This document shows, in pieces, positions 1 through 9,298 of a DNA stretch of 39,291 nt. The position numbers and the translations under genes are program-made. A model generated the notes under the pieces. The model saw nothing but the letters and a program-made list of their open reading frames with translations. It made no database searches and had not been told where the DNA came from. How positions within the stretch are numbered: the first letter of the stretch is position 1; each line of letters starts with the position of its first letter. This DNA comes from Clostridia bacterium (GTDB lineage: Bacteria > Bacillota > Clostridia > Oscillospirales > CAG-272): NCBI GenBank assembly GCA_017397175.1, contig JAFQKA010000038.1, positions 1 to 39,291 on the forward strand, written 5' to 3'.

Positions 1-888
1 AGAGACATCGCGATGGTTTTCCAGAACTACGCTCTTTATCCTCACATGACCGTTTTTGATAACATGGCGTTCGGTCTTAAGCTTCGTAAGGTTCCCAAGG
101 AAGAAATCAAGAGACGTGTTGAAGAAGCAGCTCGTATCCTTGATATCGCTCACCTGCTTGACAGAAAGCCTAAGGCTATGTCCGGTGGTCAGAAGCAGCG
201 TGTTGCTCTGGGTCGTGCTATCGTTCGTTATCCTAAGGTATTCCTTCTTGACGAGCCTCTGTCCAACCTTGACGCTAAGCTTCGTGCAGCCATGAGAACA
301 GAGCTTACAAAGCTCCATAAGAGCGTTGAGACCACGTTCATCTACGTAACCCACGACCAGGTCGAGGCTATGACCATGGCGAGCCGTATCGTTGTTATGA
401 AGGACGGCGTTATCCAGCAGGTTGACGCTCCTCAGACACTTTACGATAAGCCCTGCAACATCTTCGTAGCAGGCTTTATCGGAACACCTCAGATGAACTT
501 CGTAAACGGTACTCTTGAGAAGAAGGGCGATGACGTTCACTTCGTATTCGAGGGCGGCGACATCAAGCTTCCCGCAGAGAAGACCGCTTCCGACACAGCT
601 AAGGAGTATATCGGTAAGGAAGTTGTTATCGGTATTCGTCCCGAGGCTATTCATGACGAGCCTGTTCATCTTGAGACATTCTCCGATTCCGTTGTTGACG
701 CAGTCGTAGACGTAACCGAGCTTATGGGATCCGAGATCCTTATGTACCTCAACGTAGGCGAGTCCAGAATGGTAGCTCGCGTATCTCCCAGATCTCCCTC
801 TCGCGCAGGCGACGAGATCAAGGTTGCTATCGACGCTGCAAGAATTCATATTTTCGATAAGGATACAGAGCGTTGCATCGCACACTGA
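1..888 (+). CDS. Sugar ABC transporter ATPase, MsmK/UgpC/MalK type (5' end cut by window)
   Basis: ATP-hydrolysing subunit that would power a carbohydrate importer at the inner face of the membrane. The open frame enters from base 1, so the Walker A loop lies outside the window. Visible in order are the Q-loop ([13 protein letters not shown]), the signature [14 protein letters not shown], Walker B with catalytic glutamate ([12 protein letters not shown]), the H-loop ([11 protein letters not shown]) and a C-terminal OB/TOBE-like regulatory region containing GIRPEA. That C-terminal region is typical of the multi-importer ATPases MsmK, UgpC and MalK, where one ATPase serves several sugar permeases. 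No permease or binding-protein gene follows; a terminator comes 10 bases later. About 295 residues are visible. The family is certain, the transported sugar is not known. Confidence 0.93.
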   Translation, partial: RDIAMVFQNYALYPHMTVFDNMAFGLKLRKVPKEEIKRRVEEAARILDIAHLLDRKPKAMSGGQKQRVALGRAIVRYPKVFLLDEPLSNLDAKLRAAMRTELTKLHKSVETTFIYVTHDQVEAMTMASRIVVMKDGVIQQVDAPQTLYDKPCNIFVAGFIGTPQMNFVNGTLEKKGDDVHFVFEGGDIKLPAEKTASDTAKEYIGKEVVIGIRPEAIHDEPVHLETFSDSVVDAVVDVTELMGSEILMYLNVGESRMVARVSPRSPSRAGDEIKVAIDAARIHIFDKDTERCIAH

Positions 889-898
889 TTTGATACAT

Positions 899-925
899 AA
901 AAAGCAGACCCTCGGGTCTGCTTTT
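899..925. terminator. Bidirectional intrinsic terminator
   Basis: The stem AGCAGACCC/GGGTCTGCT with a short TC-type loop is flanked by A-runs on the left and T-runs on the right, so it can serve the ABC ATPase on plus and the ClpP-like gene on minus. Confidence 0.85.
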
Positions 926-926
926 T

Positions 927-1616
927 TTATTTCTTCTCGCTTTCTTTTATCATTTCTCTCAGCGCGCCGATGGCATCGCTCAGTCCCCCCACGCCGTCAA
1001 TAAGACCGTAACGTACCGCTTCTTCGCCGTCAACGATAGAGCCAACGTCGGTTGCAAGCTCATCGGGACGCATCATAAGCTCTTGGATTTTCGAACTGTC
1101 GGCATTTGAATGACTGACGATGAATTTTATGATCCGCTCCTGCATGGATTGGAAATACTTGAAGGTCTGGGGAACGCCTACCACAAGTCCCGTTATACGA
1201 ACCGGGTGGATAGTCATTGTCGCCGACGGCACGATAAAGGATCTTTTTGCCGCCACCGCCAATGGAACGCCGATAGAATGACCCCCGCCCAGCACCAACG
1301 AGACCGTGGGCTTTGACATGGAGGCGATCATTTCCGCAATTGCCAGTCCGGCTTCAACGTCGCCGCCCATGGTGTTCAGTACCACCAGAAGTCCCTCGAT
1401 CTCCTCGCTTTCTTCGATGGCCATCAGCAAGGGAATAACGTGTTCGTATTTTGTGGCTTTTTGTCCCTCTCCAAGGATGTAATGCCCCTCGATCTGCCCG
1501 ATGATACTCAGACAATGAAGATTCCCGCTTGGATTCTTTGTCAATACGCTGCCTGTTTTTTCGATTTCTTCAAGCCGCTGCTCCGCGTCTGTTGACTTGT
1601 CCTTTTCTTCTGCCAT
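927..1616 (-). CDS. tepA: ClpP-family serine protease (TepA-like)
   Basis: Predicted cytoplasmic S14 (ClpP-fold) peptidase resembling the translocation-enhancing protein TepA of Firmicutes. The start MAEEKDKS was chosen because GGAG lies 7 nt upstream; the longer open frame upstream runs across the divergent promoter and is unlikely to be coding. The 229-residue length fits TepA. Visible are LLVVLNTMGGDVEAGLAIAE (oxyanion-side region), the catalytic serine in GGGHSIGVPLA and the catalytic histidine in MTIHPVR; an acidic third residue is expected further on. The first ~25 residues are charged and probably flexible. It is transcribed divergently from the lipoprotein gene at 1762, with no functional link evident. 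The family is firm; the exact TepA role is an inference. Confidence 0.85.
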   Translation of the reverse strand: MAEEKDKSTDAEQRLEEIEKTGSVLTKNPSGNLHCLSIIGQIEGHYILGEGQKATKYEHVIPLLMAIEESEEIEGLLVVLNTMGGDVEAGLAIAEMIASMSKPTVSLVLGGGHSIGVPLAVAAKRSFIVPSATMTIHPVRITGLVVGVPQTFKYFQSMQERIIKFIVSHSNADSSKIQELMMRPDELATDVGSIVDGEEAVRYGLIDGVGGLSDAIGALREMIKESEKK

Positions 1617-1631
1617 TTTATTCTCCGTTCC

Positions 1632-1651
1632 GCCGCTGTAAGCGGCTTTTT
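1632..1651 (+). terminator. Small terminator-like hairpin upstream of tepA-like gene
   Basis: GCCGCT-gta-AGCGGC is followed on the plus strand by a T-run. On plus it could stop antisense transcription leaving the tepA-like gene; on minus it is a 5' leader hairpin just above the ribosome site. The stem has only 6 bp, so confidence is low. Confidence 0.35.
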
Positions 1652-1700
1652 CGTTATTTTTTCTCGGAGACAAAATTTTATGCGTATTTATCAAAAACTC

Positions 1701-1729
1701 TTTACAAAAAACGTAAAATAGTGTATAAT
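1701..1729 (+). promoter_or_regulatory. Sigma-A promoter of the beta-helix lipoprotein gene
   Basis: -35 TTTACA (1701-1706), 17-bp spacer, -10 TATAAT (1724-1729). It shares the block atagtgtataattatg and the TTTACA variant with the promoter at 4789-4817. Confidence 0.8.
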
Positions 1730-1761
1730 TATGACAATATTTTCTGAAAGGAATTTTCGAC

Positions 1762-4707
1762 ATGAAAAAAAGACTTGTTTTTTTGATGCTTGCCTTGATG
1801 ATGGCATCGATACTGCTGTGCTCCTGTTCGTCCGATAAGGATAACGGCAAAAACAATGATGACACTCAGCCGTCTTTTGAAACGGTTGATCCTTCACAGG
1901 CAATAGATCTGAAGGATTATGTAATGATCCGCTCGGATTCCTCCTCAAAGGAAGTAAAGGATGCAGCTGTGGATCTTCGTATGGCTATCCAGAAGCAATG
2001 CGGATTTTTGCCTGACCTGAAGACCGATTTTACGGGCAAAGGGGACCTTGAGATCGTCATAGGTAAGACCAAGCGCGGCGGTGTGGACGGATTGAATAAG
2101 GCCCAATACATGATCAAACACACCGAAAAGGGCTTTTTGATCGCAGGAGGCAGTGACGAGGCGACCATCGCGGCGCTGAAATTCTTTGAGGAAAATCTGC
2201 TTTCTTCCTCGGGAGTTCTTTGCGCATCGGATTTTGAACATAAAGTGGACAACAGCGTTAAGATCGGAGACAAGACCTATGATGAGATCAAGATCTTTGT
2301 TGGTTTCATCCTTGAAAACTGTTCCGAGACTGTTATTTCTTCTTTTAAGTTGCTTGGAGTTCCCGCATCGGTCTGCGACGATGAATCGAAGGCAAACATC
2401 GTGCTTACTGCCGATGCCGATATCAAGGTCAACACGATTCCAAAAGGGAATTGGGGTGTAAGTGCTCAGAACGGCATTTTGTATATCGTCGGCAGAAACG
2501 ACTATGACGTGAGCAGCGTTTGTTCATATGTTTCCGAGTATTTTTCATCAAATAAGGGGAAATTTTCCTTTAAAGACGGAGTTTTGAAGATGGATAAGAA
2601 CCCTTCAAAGGAAGAATTTTACGAACAGAAAAATCTTACTGTCTACCCCGAATTTCCCGAGCGTATCCGCCGAGACTATATGTACAGCGTTTCGGTAACG
2701 CAGGGGGACAAAACGGCGACACTTCCCGTATATAATCACTGTCAGCCCGGAATTACCTATTCCCGTGACAATATCGGCGGTGACAACTGGCGCCGTTTCT
2801 CTATGTTTGCCTTTTCGGGTGAGCAGGTGAGAATTGACGTAAAGGTTGGCTGTGATTTTGAAAATTATTGTGTCATTCCCTCCGCAAAGGAGATCAAGAG
2901 CGAGTTCAAGAACGGCGTGATCTCGATCTATCTGGATAAGCCCGAGTATATCGTTCTCCGTCTTGACGACGACAATAACACCGCGCTTTCCATTCTTGTC
3001 GATTACCCTGAATATCCTCTTGATATTCCCTCAAAGGATGATCCGAATGTCACTTGGATCTCGGGTGTCGTTGAGCCTGAGGACGGCTTTACCATTCTTG
3101 ATAAGGAAGAACAGATCCTTTATATTGAGCCGGGCGCAGTGCTGTTTTCAAGAGTAAGGCTTGATGCAGAGTACTGTAAGGTTCTCGGCCGAGGCGCTAT
3201 CGTAGACCCCTTTGAGAACTTCTATAAGTTTAACCCGGCAGGGCAGACTGAGTCTAAGGGTGTTAAACTTATGCAAATGGTGGCTCCGAACGGGCTTTTC
3301 GACGGCCCCGTGCTCCTTGATGCCCATTGCTACAACTTTAACGTGAAGAAAAACTGCGTTGTCCGTAACGCTAAAGCACTTTCAGTTATGATAACCTCGG
3401 ATGGACTTCAGCTTCATTCAGGAAGTCTGGCAGAGCGTTGCTTTATGTACGTGGGCGATAACGGTACGGTTTACAGCGGCGATAACGTTCAGTATAAGGA
3501 TATCACCATCGGAACTACCTGTGCCGCCATCTTTCCTCAAGGCGGAACGAAAAACTGTAAGATGGAAGATATTTACGTCTTCCGTTCCGATGGTGGACTT
3601 ATAAACAACCGATATAACGGAAGCAGTGAAACCCCCAACGAGCAAGAACATTCGGTGGATATTATAGGCCTTTATGCCGACGACTGCACCTGCCTGCCTT
3701 GGTTCTTCCAGGGACAGAACATGGGCAGACTTGATAAAGTGTTCAACATCGTTAACGCCACCTCATGCGGAACCAGAGGAGTTGAATCCCACTACAATAC
3801 TCATGACGGAACCTTTATCCGCTTTGATACTACCGAGGGCAAGATCTTTACGGATAACTATACCCTCAATTTCAAAAACCTCTATATCGGCGGTCAGCTG
3901 ATAAAGACTACCGACGATATCAACGTCAAGGAATCCGGTCAGGGTATGGGCCCCAAAAATGTCATAAATCTTGAGTATGACGACACCAAGGTGGTTGCAA
4001 GAAAAAATATTGAAGTCGGTTATAAAAACTCGCTTAACGTCTATATCGGCGCACTCCAGGTGTTCTTGGACAATCCCGCGATCTCCGAGGGCGATAAGAT
4101 CTATCTGCCGGCCGATGAGATCAAGACCCTTTTGCGCGCTAATGGAGATCTCAAGACTGTGGATAAGAACGGCGTCAAGTACGTGGAAACAAAGGAGCTT
4201 GTTTCCGCGAAAATGGCAGGGGACTGCGAAATTGCGGGTAATTGTGTTGTTCTGACTCCCGTTTACAACGGCGAAAACCTTCTCCTTCCCGACACCGGTG
4301 ATATTCCTTACTACATTGAGGCTATTGCATACATGGTGGATATGACCGCGGAAAATACGGACGGTGAAACGGTGTACAGTATCTTCAACGCCGCAAAGAA
4401 CGGCTCGGGTCTGTCAAGAGATCTGACAGACGAGGTCAAGATGTACGGAAACGGCACCTACGTCCTCGAATTTGAGATAAGAGGCAACGGTACCGCGCGT
4501 GCAAGGAATGCTCTGTATACCTCAGATGATACTTCAAGTAAGTCCTATCCCATAAACCTGAGCGGCGGCTGGCAGACCGTGAGAGTTGAAATGGACGTGG
4601 ATTTTGATCTGAACGATTTTGAATCTTATTCCTTTAGCATCACGACAAACGATGATTCCACAAGTACATTTGACGTAAAAAATATTACCGTCACGAAAAT
4701 TTCCTGA
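1762..4707 (+). CDS. Lipoprotein with right-handed beta-helix domain (GH49/GH28-like), secreted member of a paralogue trio
   Basis: Predicted surface lipoprotein of 981 residues acting on, or binding, a polysaccharide. The signal peptide ends in a lipobox LCSC, with Cys22 the likely lipidated residue. Residues ~50-150 resemble the small N-terminal domain found before many glycoside hydrolases (EIVIGKTKRGG, then GFLIAGG). From about residue 291 it parallels the next two genes: a beta-sandwich region (RIRRDYMYSVSVTQGDK), a pectin-lyase-like beta-helix with SDG near 543 and GDN near 566, a stalk module like the copper-amine-oxidase N-terminal domain (~754-830), and a C-terminal CBM4/9-like jelly-roll (~853-981). 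The pattern recalls GH49 dextranase-like proteins, but family and substrate are unproven. The ribosome site GAAAGGA precedes the start, and the gene has its own promoter and terminator. Confidence 0.75.
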   Translation: MKKRLVFLMLALMMASILLCSCSSDKDNGKNNDDTQPSFETVDPSQAIDLKDYVMIRSDSSSKEVKDAAVDLRMAIQKQCGFLPDLKTDFTGKGDLEIVIGKTKRGGVDGLNKAQYMIKHTEKGFLIAGGSDEATIAALKFFEENLLSSSGVLCASDFEHKVDNSVKIGDKTYDEIKIFVGFILENCSETVISSFKLLGVPASVCDDESKANIVLTADADIKVNTIPKGNWGVSAQNGILYIVGRNDYDVSSVCSYVSEYFSSNKGKFSFKDGVLKMDKNPSKEEFYEQKNLTVYPEFPERIRRDYMYSVSVTQGDKTATLPVYNHCQPGITYSRDNIGGDNWRRFSMFAFSGEQVRIDVKVGCDFENYCVIPSAKEIKSEFKNGVISIYLDKPEYIVLRLDDDNNTALSILVDYPEYPLDIPSKDDPNVTWISGVVEPEDGFTILDKEEQILYIEPGAVLFSRVRLDAEYCKVLGRGAIVDPFENFYKFNPAGQTESKGVKLMQMVAPNGLFDGPVLLDAHCYNFNVKKNCVVRNAKALSVMITSDGLQLHSGSLAERCFMYVGDNGTVYSGDNVQYKDITIGTTCAAIFPQGGTKNCKMEDIYVFRSDGGLINNRYNGSSETPNEQEHSVDIIGLYADDCTCLPWFFQGQNMGRLDKVFNIVNATSCGTRGVESHYNTHDGTFIRFDTTEGKIFTDNYTLNFKNLYIGGQLIKTTDDINVKESGQGMGPKNVINLEYDDTKVVARKNIEVGYKNSLNVYIGALQVFLDNPAISEGDKIYLPADEIKTLLRANGDLKTVDKNGVKYVETKELVSAKMAGDCEIAGNCVVLTPVYNGENLLLPDTGDIPYYIEAIAYMVDMTAENTDGETVYSIFNAAKNGSGLSRDLTDEVKMYGNGTYVLEFEIRGNGTARARNALYTSDDTSSKSYPINLSGGWQTVRVEMDVDFDLNDFESYSFSITTNDDSTSTFDVKNITVTKIS

Positions 4708-4717
4708 AATATTCTCG

Positions 4718-4743
4718 GGGGCAGTCCGCAGGACTGCCCCTTT
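4718..4743 (+). terminator. Intrinsic terminator after the lipoprotein gene
   Basis: Perfect 10-bp stem GGGGCAGTCC/GGACTGCCCC with a GCA loop and a short T-tract. Confidence 0.8.
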
Positions 4744-4788
4744 GTCTTGAAAAAACAATTTTTTACTGAAAAAATGTTTGGGTTTCTA

Positions 4789-4817
4789 TTTACATACCGC
4801 GTCCGATAGTGTATAAT
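4789..4817 (+). promoter_or_regulatory. Promoter of the two-gene beta-helix operon
   Basis: -35 TTTACA (4789-4794), 17-bp spacer, -10 TATAAT (4812-4817). Because the -10 overlaps a GTG at 4809, that GTG cannot be the start codon of the following gene. Confidence 0.8.
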
Positions 4818-4925
4818 TATGGAAACGGCATGAAAGTGCCGCATGAGAAATCAAGTGAGAACAGCACGAAAAATCAATTCAGAATCGAAAAAGCTGCCGA
4901 TGCGGCGGCGGAACGGAGAAGGAAA

Positions 4926-7010
4926 ATGCTTCAGATCTACAGAGAACTTCCCGACGGAATCAGACGGGATTTTACGTACGACGTAACTGTTACACAGGGT
5001 GACAGGACAGAAAAAATCCCCGTGTACAATCACACGGAGGAGTCCGCTTGCAACGGCCGCGGAAGCGGAGGAGACCACAACCGTCGCTTTGCTATGTTTG
5101 CATTTGACGGCACAGGTGTACGCGTTGATATTAAGGTAAAGGCGGATTTTGACAGATATGCCGTAATGCCCTCGGCAAAGCATTTCAAGAGCCGTTTCCG
5201 TGACGGAGTGATCTCGGTGTTCCTTGATAAGCCCGATTACTTCCTTATCCGCATGGACGACGAGGAAAATACTATCCTCTCGATCTTTGCCGACGATATT
5301 GCGGATACCTCCAAAATCCCCGATAAAAACGCCCCCGACGTTATCTGGATCGACGGCTGGTTTGAGACCGAAAACGGCCTTTATGACCTTGAGGCAGATA
5401 ACAAGACCATCTATATGACTCCCGGCTCGGTATTTAACGTTCGTGCACTGATCAAGGGGGATAACATCAAGGTTATCGGCTACGGTGCGGTGGTTGCCGA
5501 TCCCTTCAACAATATATACAAGAAAGACGTTAGAGTCGGCGGTACCGAGGGTAAGGGAAGAAAGATCTTCACCATCACGGGTACAAACTGTACGGCTGAG
5601 GGTATGACCACGGTGGATTCCCGCTGCTATAACTACGTTGTTTGCGGTGATAATATGGTACTCAGAAACGCAAAGGCGCTCTCCTCCATGATGACCACCG
5701 ACGGCGTATCCACCTACACGGGCGACGGTCAGCTCATCGAGCATTGCTTCCTCTACGTCGGCGATAACGCGCTCGTTTACAGCGCAAAGAATACTCACCA
5801 TAAGGATATTACAATAGGCACGACCTGCTGTGCGCTCTTCCCTCAGGTCGACGTACACAGCGCATTCTCCGAGGACATTCACGTGTTCCGTTCAAACGAG
5901 GGAATCCTTAACCACCGCTATAACGGCAATGCAACGGTGGAGCGTGTGGCAAACTTTTCGGTAAAGAATCTTGACAGCGTTGACTGTCCCACGACCCCTT
6001 GGCTTTTCCAGTGCAGACAGATGGGTACCAAGCCAAAGACCGTTGTGTTCGAGAATATTTCGACCTGCTCGCCAAACGGCTCCTCAAATCCCCGTTACCT
6101 GTGGGCATCAAACCTTGTTAATTTCGATAACAAGGACGACGGACTTTATACCTCAAATTACCACGTCACCATGAAAAACGTGTACGTTGACGGCCACGCG
6201 GGTATGTGCGAGGAAGATCTCGGCGTCCGTACATACGGCAATCCCACACCCACAAATGAGATGGTCTTTGAAAACGACGGCAGCTTTACTCCCGTTCACA
6301 GAACGGATATTTGTCTCAGATACGTAGCTCCCGAGAAGATCTTCATCGGACGTAAGCAGATATTCTTTGAGCACGCGCCCATTTGGGAGGGGGACGAGAT
6401 CTACGCACCCGCAAAGACCTTGCTTGAGCAGTTTAACCGTCCCCCGAAGCCCGAGACAAAGACTGTTGACGGTGTTGAATACGTAAAGCTTTCCTCTCTG
6501 GTTGACTGCGGACTTGCCAAAAGTATTACACGCGAGGCAAAGGCTTGTATTATAACTCCCGTTTGCGATGGCAAGAATCTGCTTCTGGCCGACCGTGGCG
6601 AGATCAGCCATTTCTATGAGACCGCCAACTGGATGGTTGACCTGGTCACATTCTGCGAGGGCGAAAAGCTCTGTTATCAGGCAACGAGCCTGCGCTCAAA
6701 GTGGGCAGGCTTTGCTCGTATGATCACACGAGAGATCAAGGAATACGGAGAGGGAACATATCGCCTGTCATTTAAGGCAAGAGCCTGCCAAAAGGGACAA
6801 CTCCGCGTAGGATTTGAACACGAAAATTGGAAATACCAGAACGTGGACAGACGCTACTTTGACGTGGACGAGGAATGGCGTGCACAGAGCTTTGATTTTG
6901 CGGCGACCCGTGACGTCCTCGATGCAAATTCGATACTTTTTGCGTTCTGCTCGGGTGACGAGATCATGCCTTCATTTGACATTTGCGACATCGAGCTTAT
7001 CAAGCTCTGA
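4926..7010 (+). CDS. Beta-helix (GH49/GH28-like) protein without signal peptide, paralogue 2
   Basis: A 694-residue paralogue of the preceding lipoprotein that lacks its signal peptide and N-terminal ~290 residues, so it is predicted to be cytoplasmic. The start MLQIYRELP at 4926 is preferred: it has GGAGAAGG upstream and matches the start of the next paralogue. Upstream in-frame codons, including a GTG at 4809, fall in or just after the -10 box. Order: beta-sandwich (~1-150), right-handed beta-helix with TDG near residue 258 and GDN near 280, stalk-like module with DGVEYVKLSSLVDCG, and a C-terminal CBM4/9-like jelly-roll. The catalytic role is probably glycosidase or lyase on an imported oligosaccharide, but this is inferred. 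It forms an operon with the gene at 7025. Confidence 0.72.
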   Translation: MLQIYRELPDGIRRDFTYDVTVTQGDRTEKIPVYNHTEESACNGRGSGGDHNRRFAMFAFDGTGVRVDIKVKADFDRYAVMPSAKHFKSRFRDGVISVFLDKPDYFLIRMDDEENTILSIFADDIADTSKIPDKNAPDVIWIDGWFETENGLYDLEADNKTIYMTPGSVFNVRALIKGDNIKVIGYGAVVADPFNNIYKKDVRVGGTEGKGRKIFTITGTNCTAEGMTTVDSRCYNYVVCGDNMVLRNAKALSSMMTTDGVSTYTGDGQLIEHCFLYVGDNALVYSAKNTHHKDITIGTTCCALFPQVDVHSAFSEDIHVFRSNEGILNHRYNGNATVERVANFSVKNLDSVDCPTTPWLFQCRQMGTKPKTVVFENISTCSPNGSSNPRYLWASNLVNFDNKDDGLYTSNYHVTMKNVYVDGHAGMCEEDLGVRTYGNPTPTNEMVFENDGSFTPVHRTDICLRYVAPEKIFIGRKQIFFEHAPIWEGDEIYAPAKTLLEQFNRPPKPETKTVDGVEYVKLSSLVDCGLAKSITREAKACIITPVCDGKNLLLADRGEISHFYETANWMVDLVTFCEGEKLCYQATSLRSKWAGFARMITREIKEYGEGTYRLSFKARACQKGQLRVGFEHENWKYQNVDRRYFDVDEEWRAQSFDFAATRDVLDANSILFAFCSGDEIMPSFDICDIELIKL

Positions 7011-7024
7011 AAGGAAAAATAACT

Positions 7025-9112
7025 ATGCTTCAGATATACAGAGAACTCCCCTCAATGGTGAGACGAGATTTTGACTATGAGGTAACTGTTCACCAAGGAG
7101 AGCAGTCGGGCAAGCCGGCTGTTTATAACCACACAATGGAATTTGTTGTCTACGGCAGATCGGTGGGCGGAGATACAAACCGTCGATTCGCCATGTTCGC
7201 TTTTGACGGCAGCGGCGTTCGCGTAGATATCCGGGTCAAGAAAAACTTCCGCCGTTATATGGTCATTCCCTCGGTAAAGAACTTCCGCTCGGAATTCTGC
7301 GACGGTGTGATCTCGGTGTACCTTGACCGTCCCGATTACTTCTGCGTTCGTCTCGATGACGATGATAACACCATCATTTCGATCTTTGCGGACGGGATCA
7401 TGAATCCTCTTCACATTCCCGATCCCGCCGACCCCAATACTATTGTGATCGACGGCGTGCTTTCCCCCGAGGACGGCATCTACCACGTTGAGGAGGACAA
7501 CAAGAACATCTATCTTACCCCCGGCTCGGTGCTTAATGCTCGTGTGCTTATCAAGGGTAATAACTGTAAGGTTTGGGGACGCGGCGCGGCAGTGGTCGAC
7601 CCCTATGAAAATATTTACCGTCTGAGCATCATTTCGGGTGGCACGGAGGGAAGCGGCCATAAGCTCTTTACTATCGCGGGAGCAAATTGCCAGGTTGACG
7701 GTGTCACACTCATCGATGCCCGTTGCTTCAACTATACCATCACCGCCGACAACGTGGTGCTCAAAAACGCAAAAGCTATGTCTACAATGATGACCACCGA
7801 CGGCGTTTCGGTATACAGCGGCTCGGGTGCCCGTGTTGAGCATTGCTTCCTTTACGTTGCGGATAACGCAATGGTATTCAGCGCGACCAATATCCACTAT
7901 AAGGATATCACCATCGGCAACACCTGCACGGCAGTGTTCCCCCAGGTAACCGTGAAGGATACGCTTCTTGAGGATATTCACATTTTCCGTTCAAACGACG
8001 GCATTATCAATAACATCTATAACGGACGCGAGCCTGTTGACCGCGTGGTCAGATGGAAAATAAAGAACATGGACACCGTTGACTGTACTTATGCCAGATA
8101 TTTCCTGCAGATAGGTAATATGGGTGTCATTGACGATAAGCACGTTGTTTTGGAGAATATCTCAACGGGCAGCTTCTCGGGTAACGGCGCACCTCATAAG
8201 TATTTCAAGTCCCCCTACGTTCTGCGTATGGTGAACTGGGACAATAAGCTGTTTACCGAAAATTACAGAGTTGATTTCCATAACGTTTACATTGACGGTC
8301 ATCCCGTGACCGAGCTTGAGGAAAGCAAGTGCATTTTCGAAAAAAATCCCAAGACTAAGGTAAATATTACCTGCGACGGCGCATATACTCCCGTAAAGCG
8401 CAATGAGATCGCCGTAAATTACGTAGCCCCAAACAGAATTTTTGTCGGTCAGCAGCAGGTGACCTTCGAGCATGACCCTCTGTGGCAGGACGACGTGCTT
8501 TATATCAGCGCTGAGGAGATCTTGGAAGCAATGAATAAGACCTGCGACGTGGAGACTACCGAGATAAACGGTGTAAAATACACCACACTCGACGCACTTG
8601 TTGAATGCGGTGCGGCAGTGAAGGCAGGGAAGAGAAGGGACTTTTTTGAGATCATTCCCGCCTATAACGGCGAGAACTTGTTCAAGGAAGACCAAGGCGA
8701 GGTAAGCCATTGGGGTGAGCAGGTCTGCTATATGGTGGATCTTGTTACCGAGCGTGACGAAAATGGAGAGATCTATTACTCCTGCCAAAGGATCAGAAAC
8801 CGCGACGCGGGTATGAACCGCTTTATTACCGAGGCGGTAAAGATGTACGGTGCAGGAAGTTACAAAGTCAGCTTTTCCTGCCGTGCACAGGAGAAGGGAA
8901 GCCTTCGCTTCGGCGTTTCCTATGACGATTGGCAGTATGCTACGGGATATTGCAATTCCTTTGACGTTTCGACTGAATGGCAAAGCGTTTCCTTTGATAT
9001 CGAGGTTGACGAGGATATGGTGAGAGGACAGTCTCTTGCTTTCAGAGTAATTTCAGGTGAAACTCTGATGACCCGATTTGACGCAAAGGAATTCAGCCTT
9101 ACTAAAATTTGA
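7025..9112 (+). CDS. Beta-helix (GH49/GH28-like) protein without signal peptide, paralogue 3
   Basis: A 695-residue close relative of the gene just upstream, with the same domain order: beta-sandwich, pectin-lyase-like helix, stalk-like module and C-terminal jelly-roll. TDG is near residue 257 and ADN near 279, where the sister proteins have GDN. It starts MLQIYRELPS with AAAGGA upstream, 14 bases after the previous stop, so the two are cotranscribed. No signal peptide or membrane segment is visible, which predicts a cytoplasmic location. Tandem duplication followed by divergence is the simplest origin. Substrate and chemistry are unknown; a pectic or glucan oligosaccharide is a reasonable guess only. 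Confidence 0.72.
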   Translation: MLQIYRELPSMVRRDFDYEVTVHQGEQSGKPAVYNHTMEFVVYGRSVGGDTNRRFAMFAFDGSGVRVDIRVKKNFRRYMVIPSVKNFRSEFCDGVISVYLDRPDYFCVRLDDDDNTIISIFADGIMNPLHIPDPADPNTIVIDGVLSPEDGIYHVEEDNKNIYLTPGSVLNARVLIKGNNCKVWGRGAAVVDPYENIYRLSIISGGTEGSGHKLFTIAGANCQVDGVTLIDARCFNYTITADNVVLKNAKAMSTMMTTDGVSVYSGSGARVEHCFLYVADNAMVFSATNIHYKDITIGNTCTAVFPQVTVKDTLLEDIHIFRSNDGIINNIYNGREPVDRVVRWKIKNMDTVDCTYARYFLQIGNMGVIDDKHVVLENISTGSFSGNGAPHKYFKSPYVLRMVNWDNKLFTENYRVDFHNVYIDGHPVTELEESKCIFEKNPKTKVNITCDGAYTPVKRNEIAVNYVAPNRIFVGQQQVTFEHDPLWQDDVLYISAEEILEAMNKTCDVETTEINGVKYTTLDALVECGAAVKAGKRRDFFEIIPAYNGENLFKEDQGEVSHWGEQVCYMVDLVTERDENGEIYYSCQRIRNRDAGMNRFITEAVKMYGAGSYKVSFSCRAQEKGSLRFGVSYDDWQYATGYCNSFDVSTEWQSVSFDIEVDEDMVRGQSLAFRVISGETLMTRFDAKEFSLTKI

Positions 9113-9118
9113 TTTTTG

Positions 9119-9158
9119 CCCCTCAAACGGCAGATTGCCGTTTGAGGGGCATTTTTTG
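9119..9158 (+). terminator. Strong intrinsic terminator of the beta-helix operon
   Basis: 14-bp perfect stem CCCCTCAAACGGCA/TGCCGTTTGAGGGG with a 3-nt loop, followed by a T-run. Confidence 0.9.
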
Positions 9159-9242
9159 TTTCGCGTTTTTGCTAAAAATGGAGATTCTTTTTGTGCAAAT
9201 GACTGAAAAGCGATAAAATGGAGTCTTTTTTTGGCTTTGCGG

Positions 9243-9271
9243 TTGATTTCTTATATAAATTATGGTAAAAT
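9243..9271 (+). promoter_or_regulatory. Promoter of the GH5 gene
   Basis: -35 TTGATT (9243-9248), 17-bp spacer, -10 TAAAAT (9266-9271). A second TATAAT at 9272-9277 could act as an alternative -10. Confidence 0.55.
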
Positions 9272-9278
9272 TATAATG

Positions 9279-9298
9279 TATAGTTTTACAAAACTATA
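9279..9298 (+). promoter_or_regulatory. Operator-like palindrome in the GH5 leader
   Basis: Perfect 9-bp arms TATAGTTTT and AAAACTATA with an AC centre lie just downstream of the -10, where a repressor would block initiation. It has no T-run or GC content typical of a terminator. The binding protein is unknown. Confidence 0.45.

Noticed and set aside
4809..4925. N-terminal extension of the second beta-helix gene from GTG 4809
   Set aside because: The GTG overlaps the -10 box, and the paralogue at 7025 begins at the MLQIYRELP position.
4851..8983. Long minus-strand frames at 4851-5882, 7052-7981 and 8162-8983
   Set aside because: All mirror the beta-helix paralogues and resemble each other only because the sense genes do.
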